A DNA stretch of 64,000 nt from Geminocystis sp050753365 (GTDB taxonomy: Bacteria > Cyanobacteriota > Cyanobacteriia > Cyanobacteriales > Cyanobacteriaceae), in the NCBI RefSeq assembly GCF_050753365.1, contig NZ_JBLZFY010000005.1, forward strand, positions 1 through 64,000, written 5' to 3'. This document shows, piece by piece, positions 17,097 through 25,750 of the stretch. Under the pieces are notes generated by a model. That model had not been told where the DNA came from. It did not search any database and worked only from the letters and a program-made list of their open reading frames with translations. Each line of letters begins with the position of its first letter. Position 1 is the stretch's first letter. A program made the position numbers and the translations under genes.

Positions 17097-18341
17097 CTAC
17101 TCCGACATCAAAACTTGTTCAATGCGTTGTAAAGCCCAATCAATTTCAGAGCGAGAAATAACTAAAGGTGGTGCAAAACGAATAATATTTTCTCTGGTTT
17201 CTTTGGCTAAAATACCCAATCCCATTAAGGCTTTACAAAAACGTCGAGCGCCCCCTGCACTGGGTTTTAACTCCAATCCAATCAATAAACCTCTGCCTCG
17301 AACTTCCTGAATATAAGGGCTAGGAATAGTTTGTAATTGAGAAAGAAAATAAGCCCCTAATTGTGAAGCTCGTTCAGGTAAATTTTCCTCAATAATAACA
17401 TCTAAAGCGGCGATTCCCACCGCAGCAGCTAAAGGATTCCCCCCAAATGTGCTACCATGATCGCCGGGGTTAAAAACATCCATAACTTCGTGGGTACTAA
17501 TAAAAGCTGAGATAGGATAAAATCCTCCTGATAAGGCTTTACCGATCGTGATACCATCGGGTTTCACTCCTTCATGTTCAAAAGCAAACATTTTCCCCGT
17601 GCGTCCTAATCCTGTCTGAATTTCGTCGAATACCAATAAAACATTATTTTTGCGACAAATAGATTCTATTTCTTGCAAATAACCCACAGGGGGGATAATA
17701 ATTCCTCCTTCTCCTTGAATCGGTTCGAGGAAAAAAGCCGCAGTATTGGGAGTAATAGCGGATTTTAGAGCTTTTGCATCTCCATAGGGTATTGTCTTAA
17801 ATCCGGGGGTGAAGGGTGCAAAACCTGATTGATATTGTTCTTCGGTGGAAAAGCTGACTAAACTAATAGTACGTCCGGCAAAATTATTATTACAAACAAT
17901 AATTTCTGCTTGGTTATGGGATACTCCTTTGACGGTGTAAGCCCATTTTCTAATGGCTTTAATGGCGGTTTCTACTGCTTCAGCCCCAGAATTCATAGGC
18001 AATACTTTAGGTAAACCCGAAATATGACAGATTTTTTGGTAAAATTTTCCTAATTGGTCATTATGAAAGGCACGAGAAGTTAAAGTTACCTTACTAGCTT
18101 GTTCTACTAATGCCTGATAGATGAGGGGATGACAATGTCCTTGATTTAAGGCAGAATAAGCACTTAAACAGTCAAGATATTTATTGCCTTCTACATCCCA
18201 AACCCATGCACCTTGCCCTTTATTGATTACGACTTCAAGGGGATGGTAGTTGTCTGCACCGTAATCATTTTCTAGTTTAATGTAGTCTTGACTATTGAAA
18301 ACTTTGTTTTTGTTGAGGTTGCGGTTTTCGATTGTTTGCAT
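17097..18341 (-). CDS. rocD: Ornithine aminotransferase
   Basis: 414 residues, class III PLP aminotransferase. The PLP lysine lies in GITIGKALSGGFYP, the phosphate site in NSGAEAVETAIK, and the cofactor-stacking region in VFDEIQTGLGRTG. The sequence follows ornithine delta-aminotransferase closely (DYGADNYHPLEVV near the N-terminus, AYSALNQGHCHP). It converts ornithine and a 2-oxo acid to glutamate semialdehyde. It is bracketed by two 201-bp cobalamin riboswitch copies, the upstream one in its own leader; B12 control of this gene would be unusual. Acetylornithine aminotransferase is the main alternative but fits less well. Confidence 0.88.
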   Translation of the reverse strand: MQTIENRNLNKNKVFNSQDYIKLENDYGADNYHPLEVVINKGQGAWVWDVEGNKYLDCLSAYSALNQGHCHPLIYQALVEQASKVTLTSRAFHNDQLGKFYQKICHISGLPKVLPMNSGAEAVETAIKAIRKWAYTVKGVSHNQAEIIVCNNNFAGRTISLVSFSTEEQYQSGFAPFTPGFKTIPYGDAKALKSAITPNTAAFFLEPIQGEGGIIIPPVGYLQEIESICRKNNVLLVFDEIQTGLGRTGKMFAFEHEGVKPDGITIGKALSGGFYPISAFISTHEVMDVFNPGDHGSTFGGNPLAAAVGIAALDVIIEENLPERASQLGAYFLSQLQTIPSPYIQEVRGRGLLIGLELKPSAGGARRFCKALMGLGILAKETRENIIRFAPPLVISRSEIDWALQRIEQVLMSE

Positions 18342-18705
18342 TGTTTTTTCCTAAATTTTACCCATTGACTGATATTACAAATCCATTCAGCATCAAAATT
18401 TTTCAGGGGAAAGCATCCTTTAAATATGACAATTAAGGATGTTTTATGATATTTTCTTTAGCTTAAATATAGCTTGTAAAACCAGTCACCCATTCTACTT
18501 GGGTGTAAAATTTAGGAAAAATAGTGATGATTGAGCTTAATCTCTGTAGCATTGATAAGTTTAACTAATGTTGATTATTGTAACCTATTAACGGAAGCCA
18601 TGATTAAAATGACTTTTTTTAGGAAGAATTACAGAGATATGTTAACTACCCTCAAAAATATCACAGAGAGTAGATGATAATGATAGTGAGAGAAATGTTT
18701 GATAT

Positions 18706-18906
18706 ATCATCTGTGCCTCGCAGATAAATAAAATAACATGGTTGAGTATCGGTGGGCATTCTGACTAATGAGACTTTGCTCAATCACAGTTGCGGGACAG
18801 CGTCGGATTTTAACCGAACTTTCCCCCTTACGTTCAATGGAAGTGACCCATCAAAACCGATGACTTAAGTTATATCAGAGTTTATGTAATTTTGGCAATA
18901 ATTTTT
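18706..18906 (-). promoter_or_regulatory. Cobalamin riboswitch, copy 2 (rocD leader)
   Basis: Aligned without gaps to copy 1, with four substitutions in 201 bp, including one in the kissing-loop hairpin (CGAGGCA versus CGAGGTA) and one in a helix next to the B12 box that restores a pair. The identity ends five bases beyond the hairpin, so the downstream expression platform of copy 1 was not carried along. It begins 21 nt after the hydrolase gene's stop and ends about 365 nt before rocD. That remaining leader (18342-18705) shows only a hairpin (CATCCTT/AAGGATG near 18.42 kb). Confidence 0.9.
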
Positions 18907-18927
18907 AAGTGTTCTGAATTAGCAAAA

Positions 18928-19800
18928 TTATTGAATCAAAGCGGCAATTAAATCTCCATATTCTTCCGCCATACCTAAAGTACCAGATAAGCGTATTGTT
19001 TGGACATTATTCAATTTAGAGATAGCTTCCATTGTCTTGAGGGAGTAAGGAGGAGAATTTTCGCCGATAATGTTGAAAATTGGTTGTTTTATCTCAGAAA
19101 TTAGATTTAAAAACTCCTCACGACTATCGAGGGGATCAATTTCTCCTGTTACAAAAGCTACAGAGCCAAATCTTGCTCCTTTTTGTTGAGTGATTTGTCG
19201 TTTACGGTTAATAAATTCAGGGGTTAATTGGCTTTCATTGACGAAAACGTGACGACGATACATAAAACGCAAGAAAGCTGGAGTTGTATTGAGATAGTAA
19301 AGGAATTGTCCGAGAATGGGGGTATTAATAAGATTTTTGACGAATTTTCTCACATTATCATTAACACCCATAACTTTTAAAGGTCCTTGAGCTGTGGGAG
19401 CGATTAAAATTATTTTAGCCACTAAATCAGGGTTATTTTTAGCTAATGTTAAAGCATATCCTGCACTATGTCCTGCGGTGACAATTATTATTGGTTCAGA
19501 AAAATAATGGTTAACAAAATCTGTTAATAATTGTTGATAAATGTTGGGTTGATAATCAATTTTAGGTCGATCAGACTCCCCAAAACCAAGCCAGTCAAAG
19601 ACGGTAACTTGATATTGAGAAGCTAAAAACTCCGCAATGGCGTTCATTTCGCTACGGGAAGAAACAGTACTAAATGATGGTAATAATAGTATCGCTTTTC
19701 CTTTTCCTAGAGTTTCAAAACTGATTTTAAATGCGGATTGTTCGTAATTCCAAATAAATTTATCTATTTTTTTATCAATATTTGCAGTAATAGAAATCAT
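18928..19800 (-). CDS. Alpha/beta hydrolase
   Basis: 290 residues with an alpha/beta hydrolase core: an oxyanion-strand LLPSFSTVSSRSEM, the FDWLGFGESDRP segment, the nucleophile elbow GHSAGYALTLA, and a late acidic region (GEIDPLDSREEF). A catalytic His cannot be placed with confidence in the C-terminal part, where LSGTLGMAEEYGD replaces the usual GHxP. It lies 15 nt after hisI and is the last gene of the thrS-COG0523-COG0523-hisI run, so it may share their zinc-responsive control. The substrate is unknown. Confidence 0.75.
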   Translation of the reverse strand: MISITANIDKKIDKFIWNYEQSAFKISFETLGKGKAILLLPSFSTVSSRSEMNAIAEFLASQYQVTVFDWLGFGESDRPKIDYQPNIYQQLLTDFVNHYFSEPIIIVTAGHSAGYALTLAKNNPDLVAKIILIAPTAQGPLKVMGVNDNVRKFVKNLINTPILGQFLYYLNTTPAFLRFMYRRHVFVNESQLTPEFINRKRQITQQKGARFGSVAFVTGEIDPLDSREEFLNLISEIKQPIFNIIGENSPPYSLKTMEAISKLNNVQTIRLSGTLGMAEEYGDLIAALIQ

Positions 19801-19815
19801 GTTTTTTCCTAAATT

Positions 19816-20172
19816 TTAAAATGTTAAAGATACGGTATTAAAAAAGCAACTTCTCGCCCCAGTATGACAAGCAATATTTCCTACTTGCTCAATTTTGAGT
19901 AATAAAGTGTCACCATCACAATCATAAAATATAGAATTAACTTTTTGAATATGACCTGATGTTGCTCCTTTATGCCACAACTCCTGACGAGAGCGACTCC
20001 AATAGTGGGCTTCTTTAGTTAATAATGTTTGTTTAATGGATTCTTTATTCATCCAAGCCATCATTAAGATTGTACCGTCTTGATGGTCTTGAGCGATAGC
20101 TGGAATTAATCCTTGTTCATTAAACTTTAATATTTCTATCCAAAGATAATTTTGATTGAGTAAGTTATTCAT
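19816..20172 (-). CDS. hisI: Phosphoribosyl-AMP cyclohydrolase, stand-alone
   Basis: 118 residues, only the HisI half without a HisE pyrophosphatase domain. It opens the adenine ring of phosphoribosyl-AMP in histidine synthesis. Mg ligands lie in DCDGD (84-88); Cys85, Cys102 and Cys109 (CHTGARSC) are the zinc ligands. It starts three nt after the preceding COG0523 gene. Paralogues of HisI are known companions of zinc-linked COG0523 genes, so this may be a zinc-stress copy rather than the housekeeping gene; that cannot be decided here. Confidence 0.9.
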   Translation of the reverse strand: MNNLLNQNYLWIEILKFNEQGLIPAIAQDHQDGTILMMAWMNKESIKQTLLTKEAHYWSRSRQELWHKGATSGHIQKVNSIFYDCDGDTLLLKIEQVGNIACHTGARSCFFNTVSLTF

Positions 20173-20175
20173 AAT

Positions 20176-21216
20176 TTAAAAAGGTAAATTTGCTAAAGAA
20201 AATGATTTTTTATTGTTCATTTCTACTAAACAATTATTCAATGGCTCTATAATATTTTCTTGTGCTAAATTACGCCCAATAAATACTAATTGATTTTTGG
20301 GTTTTTCTGTCCATTCATCGGCTTGTAATTCATAACGAGGACCACTTAATTGAAAAATATGTCTTAATTCGCTAACATCAAACCACATGATTCCTTTTGC
20401 TCTAAATACTTCTCTAGGCATTATATTTATTAAAAAATCTTCAAATTTATCTAAATCAAAAGGTCGATCGCTTATAAAAGAAACGTAATTAAAACCATCA
20501 TTTTCGATGTGATGACTATAGTTTTTGTGATTGCATTGAAAGTCTTTTATTTCTTGTTTATAACTACTATTTTTAGTTAAATTTATATCTAAAATTAAAG
20601 CTAAAGGAACTTTTCCGAATTGACTTTTTAAGATTCTTGCTCCTGCTTTTTCTTGTAAAATAAATGATTCTAAATCCTGCAATTTTTCTTCCTTTACAAG
20701 ATCAATTTTATTGAAAATAACCAAATCTGCATAACGAATTTGATTTAATGCTGATTCGCTATCAAAATGTTTTTCAGTGAAGGTTTCTGTATCAACTAAA
20801 GTAATAATAGAATCAATGCGAGTTAAATACTTTAATTCTGTACCTAAAAAAGTGAGAATAATCGGAAGTGGATCAGCTAATCCTGTAGTTTCAATAATTA
20901 GATAATCTATCTTATCTTCCCTTTCTAAAATTTGATAAACTGTATCAATTAAATTATCATTAATGGTGCAACAAATACAGCCATTTCCTAATTCAACCAT
21001 ATCTTGATCAATGGAAATTAATAACTGAGAATCGATATTAATATCCCCAAATTCATTTACTAAAACTGCTACTTTTAATCCTTCATTATTAAGTAAAATA
21101 TGATTAAGTAAAGTCGTTTTTCCACTTCCTAAAAAACCTGTAATTATAGTTACAGGCATCCCAGCTTTAGGAATAATTGGCAACGCATCGGATAAACTCA
21201 TGGTTAACATTTTCAT
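20176..21216 (-). CDS. COG0523 GTPase, His-poor linker
   Basis: 346 residues: P-loop GFLGSGKTT, CICC motif in GNGCICCTIND, ETTGLADPLP, FNKIDLV, and the C-terminal CobW domain (EVFRAKGIMWF). The linker has only a short NHKNYSHH instead of the long His tract of its neighbours. An AAGGAA sequence stands about 10 nt before the chosen ATG. It lies between another COG0523 gene and hisI on the same strand. The weak His tract suggests a different metal affinity or client from its paralogues; that is inference. Confidence 0.9.
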   Translation of the reverse strand: MKMLTMSLSDALPIIPKAGMPVTIITGFLGSGKTTLLNHILLNNEGLKVAVLVNEFGDINIDSQLLISIDQDMVELGNGCICCTINDNLIDTVYQILEREDKIDYLIIETTGLADPLPIILTFLGTELKYLTRIDSIITLVDTETFTEKHFDSESALNQIRYADLVIFNKIDLVKEEKLQDLESFILQEKAGARILKSQFGKVPLALILDINLTKNSSYKQEIKDFQCNHKNYSHHIENDGFNYVSFISDRPFDLDKFEDFLINIMPREVFRAKGIMWFDVSELRHIFQLSGPRYELQADEWTEKPKNQLVFIGRNLAQENIIEPLNNCLVEMNNKKSFSLANLPF

Positions 21217-21240
21217 AGTTAATAAGTTCCTTATTTTAGT

Positions 21241-21297
21241 TTTATAGTAAGCCTTTTAAGGCTTTATTTGATAAAAGCTAAAGCCCTCACTACAAAC
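21241..21297. repeat. Dispersed palindromic element, second copy
   Basis: TTTATAGTAAGCC...AAAGCTAAAGCCCTCACTACAAAC, related to the element at 10.06 kb, fills the gap between two COG0523 genes. Confidence 0.55.
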
Positions 21298-21304
21298 TTT
21301 TTTT

Positions 21305-22303
21305 TTACATTACACAGTTTTCTAAAAGTAATTTTAATTCATCAATTTTAAGATGTTGTCCAATAAAAACTAATTCTGTTTTTGGTTGTTTTTTCCAATG
21401 TTCATCAATGATACTAAAACGTTTCCCACTAAGATGAAAGATATGTTTAAATTCGCTATCTTTAAACCATAAAAAACCCTTCGCTCTAAATACTTCTATG
21501 GGTAATTGATTATCTAAAAAATACTGAAATTTTCTAATACTTAAGGGTTTATCACTGGTAAAAGAAACTGACACAAAACCATCATTATCTAGGTGATGAG
21601 AATGATCATGTTTATGATCATGACGATCGAGCTTATGATGTTTATGTTCTTCTTTATTAGGCTGAAAATAAAGATCAGATTCAAATAAACCAACACTTAA
21701 AATTAAAGGTAAAGATACTTTAGCATTCGTTGTTTTTAAGATTCTAACATCTTCTTTAATTTCATTAATTTTTTGTTCGATGTCATCAATTTTACCAGAA
21801 TCAACTAAATCGGTTTTATTAAGTAAAACTACGTCAGCATGAGCAAATTGACTAAAAGCCGCCTCGCTATTTTCAAATTTATCTAAGCTAAAATTTTCAC
21901 AATCGGCTAAAGTAATAATGGAATCTAATCGAGTTTTATCTTTTAAATTTGTGCCTAAAAAAGTTAATGCCACAGGAAAAGGATCAGCAATTCCTGTAGT
22001 TTCTACGATTAAATAATCTATCTGTTTTTGACGTTCTAAAATTTTATCAATAGCGGTGACTAAATCTTCATTAATTGTACAGCAAATACAACCATTATTT
22101 AATTCTATGATATTATCTTCTGTGGAAATAATTAAGTCATTATCAATGCCAATTTCTCCAAATTCATTAACTAATACTGCTGTTTTTAAGCCCTCTTGCT
22201 GAGTTAAAATATGATTTAATAAAGTAGTTTTGCCACTACCTAAAAATCCTGTAATAATAGTAACTGGTATTCTTTCATGGGATAGTAAAACTGTTTGAGT
22301 CAT
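21305..22303 (-). CDS. COG0523 GTPase, His-rich
   Basis: 332 residues with P-loop GFLGSGKTT, CICC in NNGCICCTINEDL, ETTGIADPFP, LNKTDLV, a His/Asp/Lys-rich linker (about nine His around HKHDHSHH), and the CobW C-terminal domain (EVFRAKGFLWF). It begins 37 nt after thrS, so it is probably cotranscribed from the Zur-type box before thrS. Threonyl-tRNA synthetase needs zinc, which makes it a candidate client; no direct evidence is in the sequence. Confidence 0.9.
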   Translation of the reverse strand: MTQTVLLSHERIPVTIITGFLGSGKTTLLNHILTQQEGLKTAVLVNEFGEIGIDNDLIISTEDNIIELNNGCICCTINEDLVTAIDKILERQKQIDYLIVETTGIADPFPVALTFLGTNLKDKTRLDSIITLADCENFSLDKFENSEAAFSQFAHADVVLLNKTDLVDSGKIDDIEQKINEIKEDVRILKTTNAKVSLPLILSVGLFESDLYFQPNKEEHKHHKLDRHDHKHDHSHHLDNDGFVSVSFTSDKPLSIRKFQYFLDNQLPIEVFRAKGFLWFKDSEFKHIFHLSGKRFSIIDEHWKKQPKTELVFIGQHLKIDELKLLLENCVM

Positions 22304-22340
22304 GATATTTTTATTATTTAAGTATTGGTTAGGAATATTT

Positions 22341-24167
22341 TTAGTTTGAAAAGATGGTTTTCTGCTCGATCGAGTTTGCTAATTTTTCTTTTAAATTAGA
22401 GATAGTTATTGATCCTAAATCTCCTAGTTGACGAGTTCTAATACTTAAAGTTTTTTCCTCTAATTCTCGATTTCCTAAAATAGCTAAAACGGGAATTTTT
22501 TCTAATTCTGCTATACGAATTTGTTTCCCTAATCTCTCTCCGCTTTTATCAATTTCTACTCGATAACCTGCTTGTTTTAAGTCTTGAAAAATTTCCTGAG
22601 TATAATCTAACAATTCATTATTTACAGGTAATAATTTTATTTGTACTGGTGCTAACCATAATGGAAAATCTCCTGCATAATTTTCGATTAAAATACCAAA
22701 AAATCTTTCTAATGAACCAAAAATTGCTCTATGAATCATAATTGGTCGTTGGCGTGTGCCGTCTTTAGCTACATACTCCATATCAAAACGATCGGGTAAA
22801 TTGAAATCGACTTGAATTGTGGAACACTGCCAAGTTCTGCCGATGGCATCTTTGATTTTTAGGTCAATTTTAGGACCATAAAAAGCACCTCCCCCTTGAT
22901 CTTCAATGTAATTCCACTGTTTTTTATGCAAAGCATGAATTAGTGCTTCCGTAGCTAAATCCCACACCTCATCACTACCAACAGATTTTTCTGGGCGAGT
23001 GGAAAGGTTAATTTCATAATCGGTAAAGCCAAAATCTGACAAAATTTTCTCAGTTAAGTTCAAAACTCCTAAAATTTCTTCGGCAATTTGTTCGGGTAAG
23101 CAAAAAATATGAGCGTCATCTTGGGTAAAACCTCTTACTCTCATTAAACCATGTAATACGCCTGATCGTTCATAACGATAAACCGTTCCTAATTCTGCCC
23201 ACCGTAGGGGAAACTCCCGATAAGAGTGAAGTTCATTTTTATAGGTTAAAACGTGAAAAGGACAATTCATGGGTTTGATTTGATAGGCTTGTTGTTCAAC
23301 ATCCATAGAATCAAACATATTTTCTCGATAAAAGTCCCAATGCCCTGAAGTTTTCCATAAGTCCAAATTGGCGACATGGGGAGTATATAACAATTCATAA
23401 CCGCCGTCTAAATGAGCTTTACGCCAATAATCTTCAATCAAGTAACGCATCATTGCACCTTTAGGATGCCAAAAAACTAAACCGCCTCCTGCGTCTTCCT
23501 GAATGCTAAATAGTTTCAGTTGTTGTCCTAATTTACGGTGATCCCGTTTTTGAGCTTCTTCTTTACGTTTTAGATATGTTTGTAATTCTGCTTCTGTACC
23601 CCACGCAGTGCCATAAATACGCTGTAATTGAGGTTTATGTTCATCACCTCGCCAATAAGCCCCTGCTAAACTTTCTAAGGTAAAGGCTTTGGGGTTAATT
23701 TCTCCCGTAAAGTTAACATGAGGCCCTGCACATAAATCCCACCAAGAGTTAAGGGGTTTTAATGGTGTTTGATCTGGGGGTTGATAGTCGGGAAAACCAA
23801 TAAAATAACGGGTGATAGTTTCATTTTCGGGGATACTATTTAATATTTCTAATTTGTAATTTTCGCCTAATTCCCTGAGTTTTTCTTGAATTTCCGTTCT
23901 TTCGACTACTTCTTTGATAATTGGTAGGTTAGCTTTCATTATTTCTCGCATTTTCTCCTCTATTTTCCCTAAATCTTCAGGGGTAAAGGTTGAGGCTCGA
24001 TCGAAATCATAATAAAATCCTGATTCTGTAGTAGGTCCAATAGTAACTTTAGTTTCAGGAAACAAACTTTGTACCGCCATCGCCATGACATGGGCGCAAC
24101 TATGACGGATTTTTTCTAATGTTAAAGAATCTGTGACGATATTTTCCACCATGGGAATAGCAATCAT
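22341..24167 (-). CDS. thrS: Threonyl-tRNA synthetase with editing domain
   Basis: About 603-608 residues, starting at MIAIPMVENIV or five codons later; longer frames would run through the Zur-type box. It lacks the N-terminal TGS domain and opens at the editing domain, whose HxxxH (HSCAH) and C-GPH residues are intact. The class II core has the zinc ligands Cys (MNCPFH), His (DDAHIF) and His (MIHRAIFG), and an anticodon-binding domain follows. In Anabaena a second, editing-competent ThrS is known to be induced on zinc starvation through Zur; the box 14 nt upstream suggests this is its counterpart. Only one thrS is visible here. Confidence 0.94.
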   Translation of the reverse strand: MIAIPMVENIVTDSLTLEKIRHSCAHVMAMAVQSLFPETKVTIGPTTESGFYYDFDRASTFTPEDLGKIEEKMREIMKANLPIIKEVVERTEIQEKLRELGENYKLEILNSIPENETITRYFIGFPDYQPPDQTPLKPLNSWWDLCAGPHVNFTGEINPKAFTLESLAGAYWRGDEHKPQLQRIYGTAWGTEAELQTYLKRKEEAQKRDHRKLGQQLKLFSIQEDAGGGLVFWHPKGAMMRYLIEDYWRKAHLDGGYELLYTPHVANLDLWKTSGHWDFYRENMFDSMDVEQQAYQIKPMNCPFHVLTYKNELHSYREFPLRWAELGTVYRYERSGVLHGLMRVRGFTQDDAHIFCLPEQIAEEILGVLNLTEKILSDFGFTDYEINLSTRPEKSVGSDEVWDLATEALIHALHKKQWNYIEDQGGGAFYGPKIDLKIKDAIGRTWQCSTIQVDFNLPDRFDMEYVAKDGTRQRPIMIHRAIFGSLERFFGILIENYAGDFPLWLAPVQIKLLPVNNELLDYTQEIFQDLKQAGYRVEIDKSGERLGKQIRIAELEKIPVLAILGNRELEEKTLSIRTRQLGDLGSITISNLKEKLANSIEQKTIFSN

Positions 24168-24180
24168 AATCAACAAAAAA

Positions 24181-24197
24181 ACGATAATGATTATCAT
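24181..24197. promoter_or_regulatory. Zur-type box upstream of thrS
   Basis: ACGATAAT-G-ATTATCAT, one mismatch from the perfect hemB palindrome. It lies 14 nt before the proposed thrS start, on the promoter side of the five-gene run. Confidence 0.78.
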
Positions 24198-24231
24198 TAT
24201 ATCAAATAAGCCACCTTTTCCTCTATGACAC

Positions 24232-24272
24232 AAAAAAAATATAGAGCCTACACTGATTGTATAAAGCTCTAT
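24232..24272 (-). terminator. Rho-independent terminator of the hli operon
   Basis: On the minus strand ATAGAGC and GCTCTAT form a 7-bp stem with an 18-nt loop, followed by ATTTTTTTT. It lies about 36 nt after the small membrane-protein gene and before the Zur-type box of thrS, so it separates the two units. Confidence 0.7.
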
Positions 24273-24307
24273 CGGGTTTGTTTTATGATTGTGGAAAAGA
24301 ATGACCA

Positions 24308-24550
24308 TTAAAAGATGCTAGTAAAAACTGAACCACCAATAATGCCTACTACACCAATTCCGATGAGAACGTTGGTGAAGAAACGACCAGCTTCAGGATT
24401 TAATCCTAATTCTTTGTCTTCGTTTCCTGCGGTGAAAAATAATGACCAAGCCTGATTACCGCTAATGGCTTCAAATTTATTAAAATCTGAGCGGAAAACC
24501 ACGGGAGCGAATAAATCTTTGTTGTTGAAAATATCTAGATCAGCGTTCAT
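24308..24550 (-). CDS. Small membrane protein cotranscribed with Hli (LilA-like)
   Basis: 80 residues: a soluble N-terminal half (DLFAPVVFRSDFNKFEAISGN) and one C-terminal hydrophobic helix (FFTNVLIGIGVVGIIGGSVF). It follows the high-light-inducible gene by 61 nt. In Synechocystis, hliB is cotranscribed with lilA, a small CAB-like protein, and this pair looks equivalent. It lacks the ExxN/HxR chlorophyll-binding signature, so the family assignment comes mostly from position. Confidence 0.55.
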   Translation of the reverse strand: MNADLDIFNNKDLFAPVVFRSDFNKFEAISGNQAWSLFFTAGNEDKELGLNPEAGRFFTNVLIGIGVVGIIGGSVFTSIF

Positions 24551-24611
24551 ATTTTTATCTGTTTAAAACTATTTTTTGTGTCTATTAATTGTAATTGTTA
24601 ACTAAATTGAC

Positions 24612-24827
24612 TTATAGATTCGTTAACCAACTGATTAAACCTTGACCTGTGAGAGCTTCAAAACCTAATAAAGAGATAAAACCCATCATGGCTAAACGAC
24701 CATTTAATAACTCAGAATATTTGTTAAAACCGAATTGTTGACTTTCATCTACATACATTTTTGGTTCGATCGCATAGTTATTAAAACGACCTTGTTCTTC
24801 GACGACGTATTTTTGGAATGATGACAT
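24612..24827 (-). CDS. hli: High-light-inducible protein (Hli/Scp, CAB-like)
   Basis: 71 residues with one transmembrane helix carrying the chlorophyll-binding signature ELLNGRLAMMGFISLLGFEA. Hli proteins bind chlorophyll and carotenoid and protect photosystem assembly intermediates under light stress. The N-terminal extension (KYVVEEQGRFNNYAIEPKMY) is of the HliA/HliB type. No zinc box stands upstream, so it appears to be an independent unit within the zinc island. Confidence 0.9.
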   Translation of the reverse strand: MSSFQKYVVEEQGRFNNYAIEPKMYVDESQQFGFNKYSELLNGRLAMMGFISLLGFEALTGQGLISWLTNL

Positions 24828-25072
24828 GATTTTTTTGTTTTATTTTTTATCTGTATGTAAACAATATTAACGTTATGTAAAGTTTTATGACAATGACTTG
24901 ACACGAAAAAAAGGTAGTGATACCCGAATGAACCTCAATTTGATGTGGATAAGCTAAGGGAATTATGATGTAAGTCTAATTTATTCATAACCTGATAACT
25001 CTTGATTTTGAGTTCGATCGAACCCTTTTTTAGAGTTAAAATAACATCATCAGTAATGCAAAAACGGAAATT

Positions 25073-25636
25073 ATGATTGCCACCATCGAAAAAACCAAAA
25101 CCATCACCTTAGAAGAATTTTTGCAACAACCCGAAACAAAACCCGCCCAAGAATTTATTAATGGAGTTATTACTCCTAAGCCTATGCCACAAGGACAACA
25201 CAGTACCATACAATCTGAATTAGTATCCGCAATTAATCAAATAACCAAAGCCTCTAAAATTGCTTATGCTTTCCCCGAATTGCGTTGCACTTCTAACAAG
25301 AGATCGATCGTGCCTGATGTAGCGGTGTTTGTGTGGGATAGAATACCCCGTACAGAAAAAGGAAGAATCGCCAATCGATTTGATGGGTTGCCTGATTGGA
25401 GTATTGAAATTTTATCACCAGATCAAAGTTTAATGAAAGTATTAGATAATTTACTTTTTTGTTCTCAAAATGGAACTAATTTAGGATGGTTAATTAATCC
25501 TGAAGATGAAACAATTTTAGTCGTTTTTAGTGATCAAAAAGTTAAAATTTTTCGTGATGATAATACTCTACCAGTCTTAGATAAAATAGAACTAAATCTA
25601 ACAGTTAACGATATTTTTAATTGGCTTAATATTTAG
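25073..25636 (+). CDS. Uma2 family (DUF820) putative endonuclease
   Basis: 187 residues, PD-(D/E)XK nuclease-like fold: TLEEFLQQPETKPAQEFINGVI at the start, the core VPDVAVFVWDRIP, and LPDWSIEILSPDQS, with GWLINPEDETILVV after it. Uma2-type genes are present in tens of copies in many cyanobacteria and their function is unsettled. It stands alone between the hli unit and a COG0523 gene. Confidence 0.85.
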   Translation: MIATIEKTKTITLEEFLQQPETKPAQEFINGVITPKPMPQGQHSTIQSELVSAINQITKASKIAYAFPELRCTSNKRSIVPDVAVFVWDRIPRTEKGRIANRFDGLPDWSIEILSPDQSLMKVLDNLLFCSQNGTNLGWLINPEDETILVVFSDQKVKIFRDDNTLPVLDKIELNLTVNDIFNWLNI

Positions 25637-25712
25637 TTTTAGTAAAAAAAATTTCTCCACAACTCCAAAATAACAAAATATCATTGTTGTCTCGTAAGTC
25701 CTATACTATAAT

Positions 25713-25725
25713 AATGATAATCATT
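25713..25725. promoter_or_regulatory. Zur-type box upstream of COG0523-WD40 pair
   Basis: AATGAT-A-ATCATT, a 6-1-6 palindrome 25 nt before the start of the COG0523 gene. It keeps the core of the other boxes but is shorter. Confidence 0.65.
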
Positions 25726-25750
25726 TTTATATTTAGACAAAGGACAATCT

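Noticed and set aside
18673..18690. ATGATAATGATAGTGA, a possible Zur-type box near rocD
   Set aside because: Only the left half matches; the right arm is not complementary.
24168..24308. N-terminal extension of ThrS
   Set aside because: It would cross the Zur-type box and the hli terminator, and the family begins near MVENIV.
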